Shown here piece after piece: positions 63,627 through 64,000 of a DNA stretch of 64,000 bases. The notes under the pieces are model-generated. The model made no database searches and had not been told where the DNA came from. It saw only the letters and a list, made by a program, of their open reading frames with translations. The stretch is from Lumbricus rubellus (Eukaryota > Annelida > Clitellata > Crassiclitellata > Lumbricidae). The stretch covers positions 24,472,837 through 24,536,836 of the forward strand of contig OX243815.1 of assembly GCA_945859605.1 (NCBI GenBank), given 5' to 3'. Each line of letters begins with the position of its first letter. Positions within the stretch are counted from its first letter, which is position 1. Both the position numbers and the translations under genes were made by a program.

Positions 63627-64000
63627 CGTAGATATCCATACGATCTGACAAATGAATGAGCGCCATTTCGTGTGTTGATCTTATCGTCATTATCTTTCTG
63701 CATGACTGGGGCAGAGCATCCCTCGGTGCATTGAACCGCACATGTCTCTCTATACGTCCTTCACTCGACACGCATCTCGCAGAATGCCATGGTAACACTA
63801 TCAACAGCAGCATCTGTATATAGCATCAGCAGCATCAGTAGCATCAGCATCAGCAGCTGGCACCAATAGCGTTGAGGGAATGACAGCGTATGCGGTTGAA
63901 CCGTAACAAGAATTTACGACCTTAGGGAAGAATAATTCACTCCTTCGGTTCTTGTATTCACGCAAAAGACAGCTTTATTCTATGTATAGTATACATTGTA
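63627..64000. other. Window end, nothing recognised
   Basis: A degenerate AGCATC/AGCAGC repeat lies at about 63806-63855. No exon or element can be supported. Confidence 0.4.

Overview
This is nuclear DNA of a multicellular animal. Genes are split into many short exons with GT-AG introns, the products are animal proteins (a PAR-6 polarity protein, prolidase, the centriole protein CEP89), and the DNA between them is full of animal-type transposons (hAT, Tc1/mariner, piggyBac-like, CR1-like LINE, tRNA-derived SINE, Ty3/gypsy). A Gmr1-type gypsy element, a group I recall as described from deuterostomes, makes a marine deuterostome invertebrate plausible, but the species cannot be fixed from the window.

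Layout. 1-2787 holds the last two coding exons of PARD6 (end of PB1, then semi-CRIB and PDZ). 2.8-11.1 kb is intergenic, with micro-MITEs, a LINE 3' fragment and a GC-rich inverted-repeat element. 11110-23672 is a complete 16-exon prolidase gene (PEPD, 481 residues, all five metal ligands kept). Only 1.5 kb later, on the same strand, CEP89 runs from 25188 to 44482 in 22 exons; its introns carry a mariner relic, two hAT elements, a LINE 3' end and several minisatellites. 44.5-50.7 kb is mostly repeats plus a weak candidate for two minus-strand exons of a membrane protein. 50801-52015 is an intact single-exon secreted precursor behind a TATA box. It carries several related aromatic/acidic FLFG-type blocks beside basic cleavage sites and is probably an unrecognised neuropeptide precursor.

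53-64 kb is a nest of mobile elements. A 1.4 kb hAT element filled with about nine 120-bp repeats comes first. Next is a small Tc1/mariner-like element split by an 8.6 kb LTR retrotransposon. The retrotransposon has 520-bp LTRs that look identical, and integrase lies before reverse transcriptase in pol. Its own coding region is broken by a 1.58 kb hAT element that still carries a transposase N-terminus. Target-site duplications give the order of insertion.

The genes are housekeeping and cell-biology genes with no evident joint pathway. PEPD and CEP89 lie in the same chromosome band in human (19q13.11), so their adjacency here may be an ancient linkage. No rRNA gene, ordinary tRNA gene or CRISPR array was seen.
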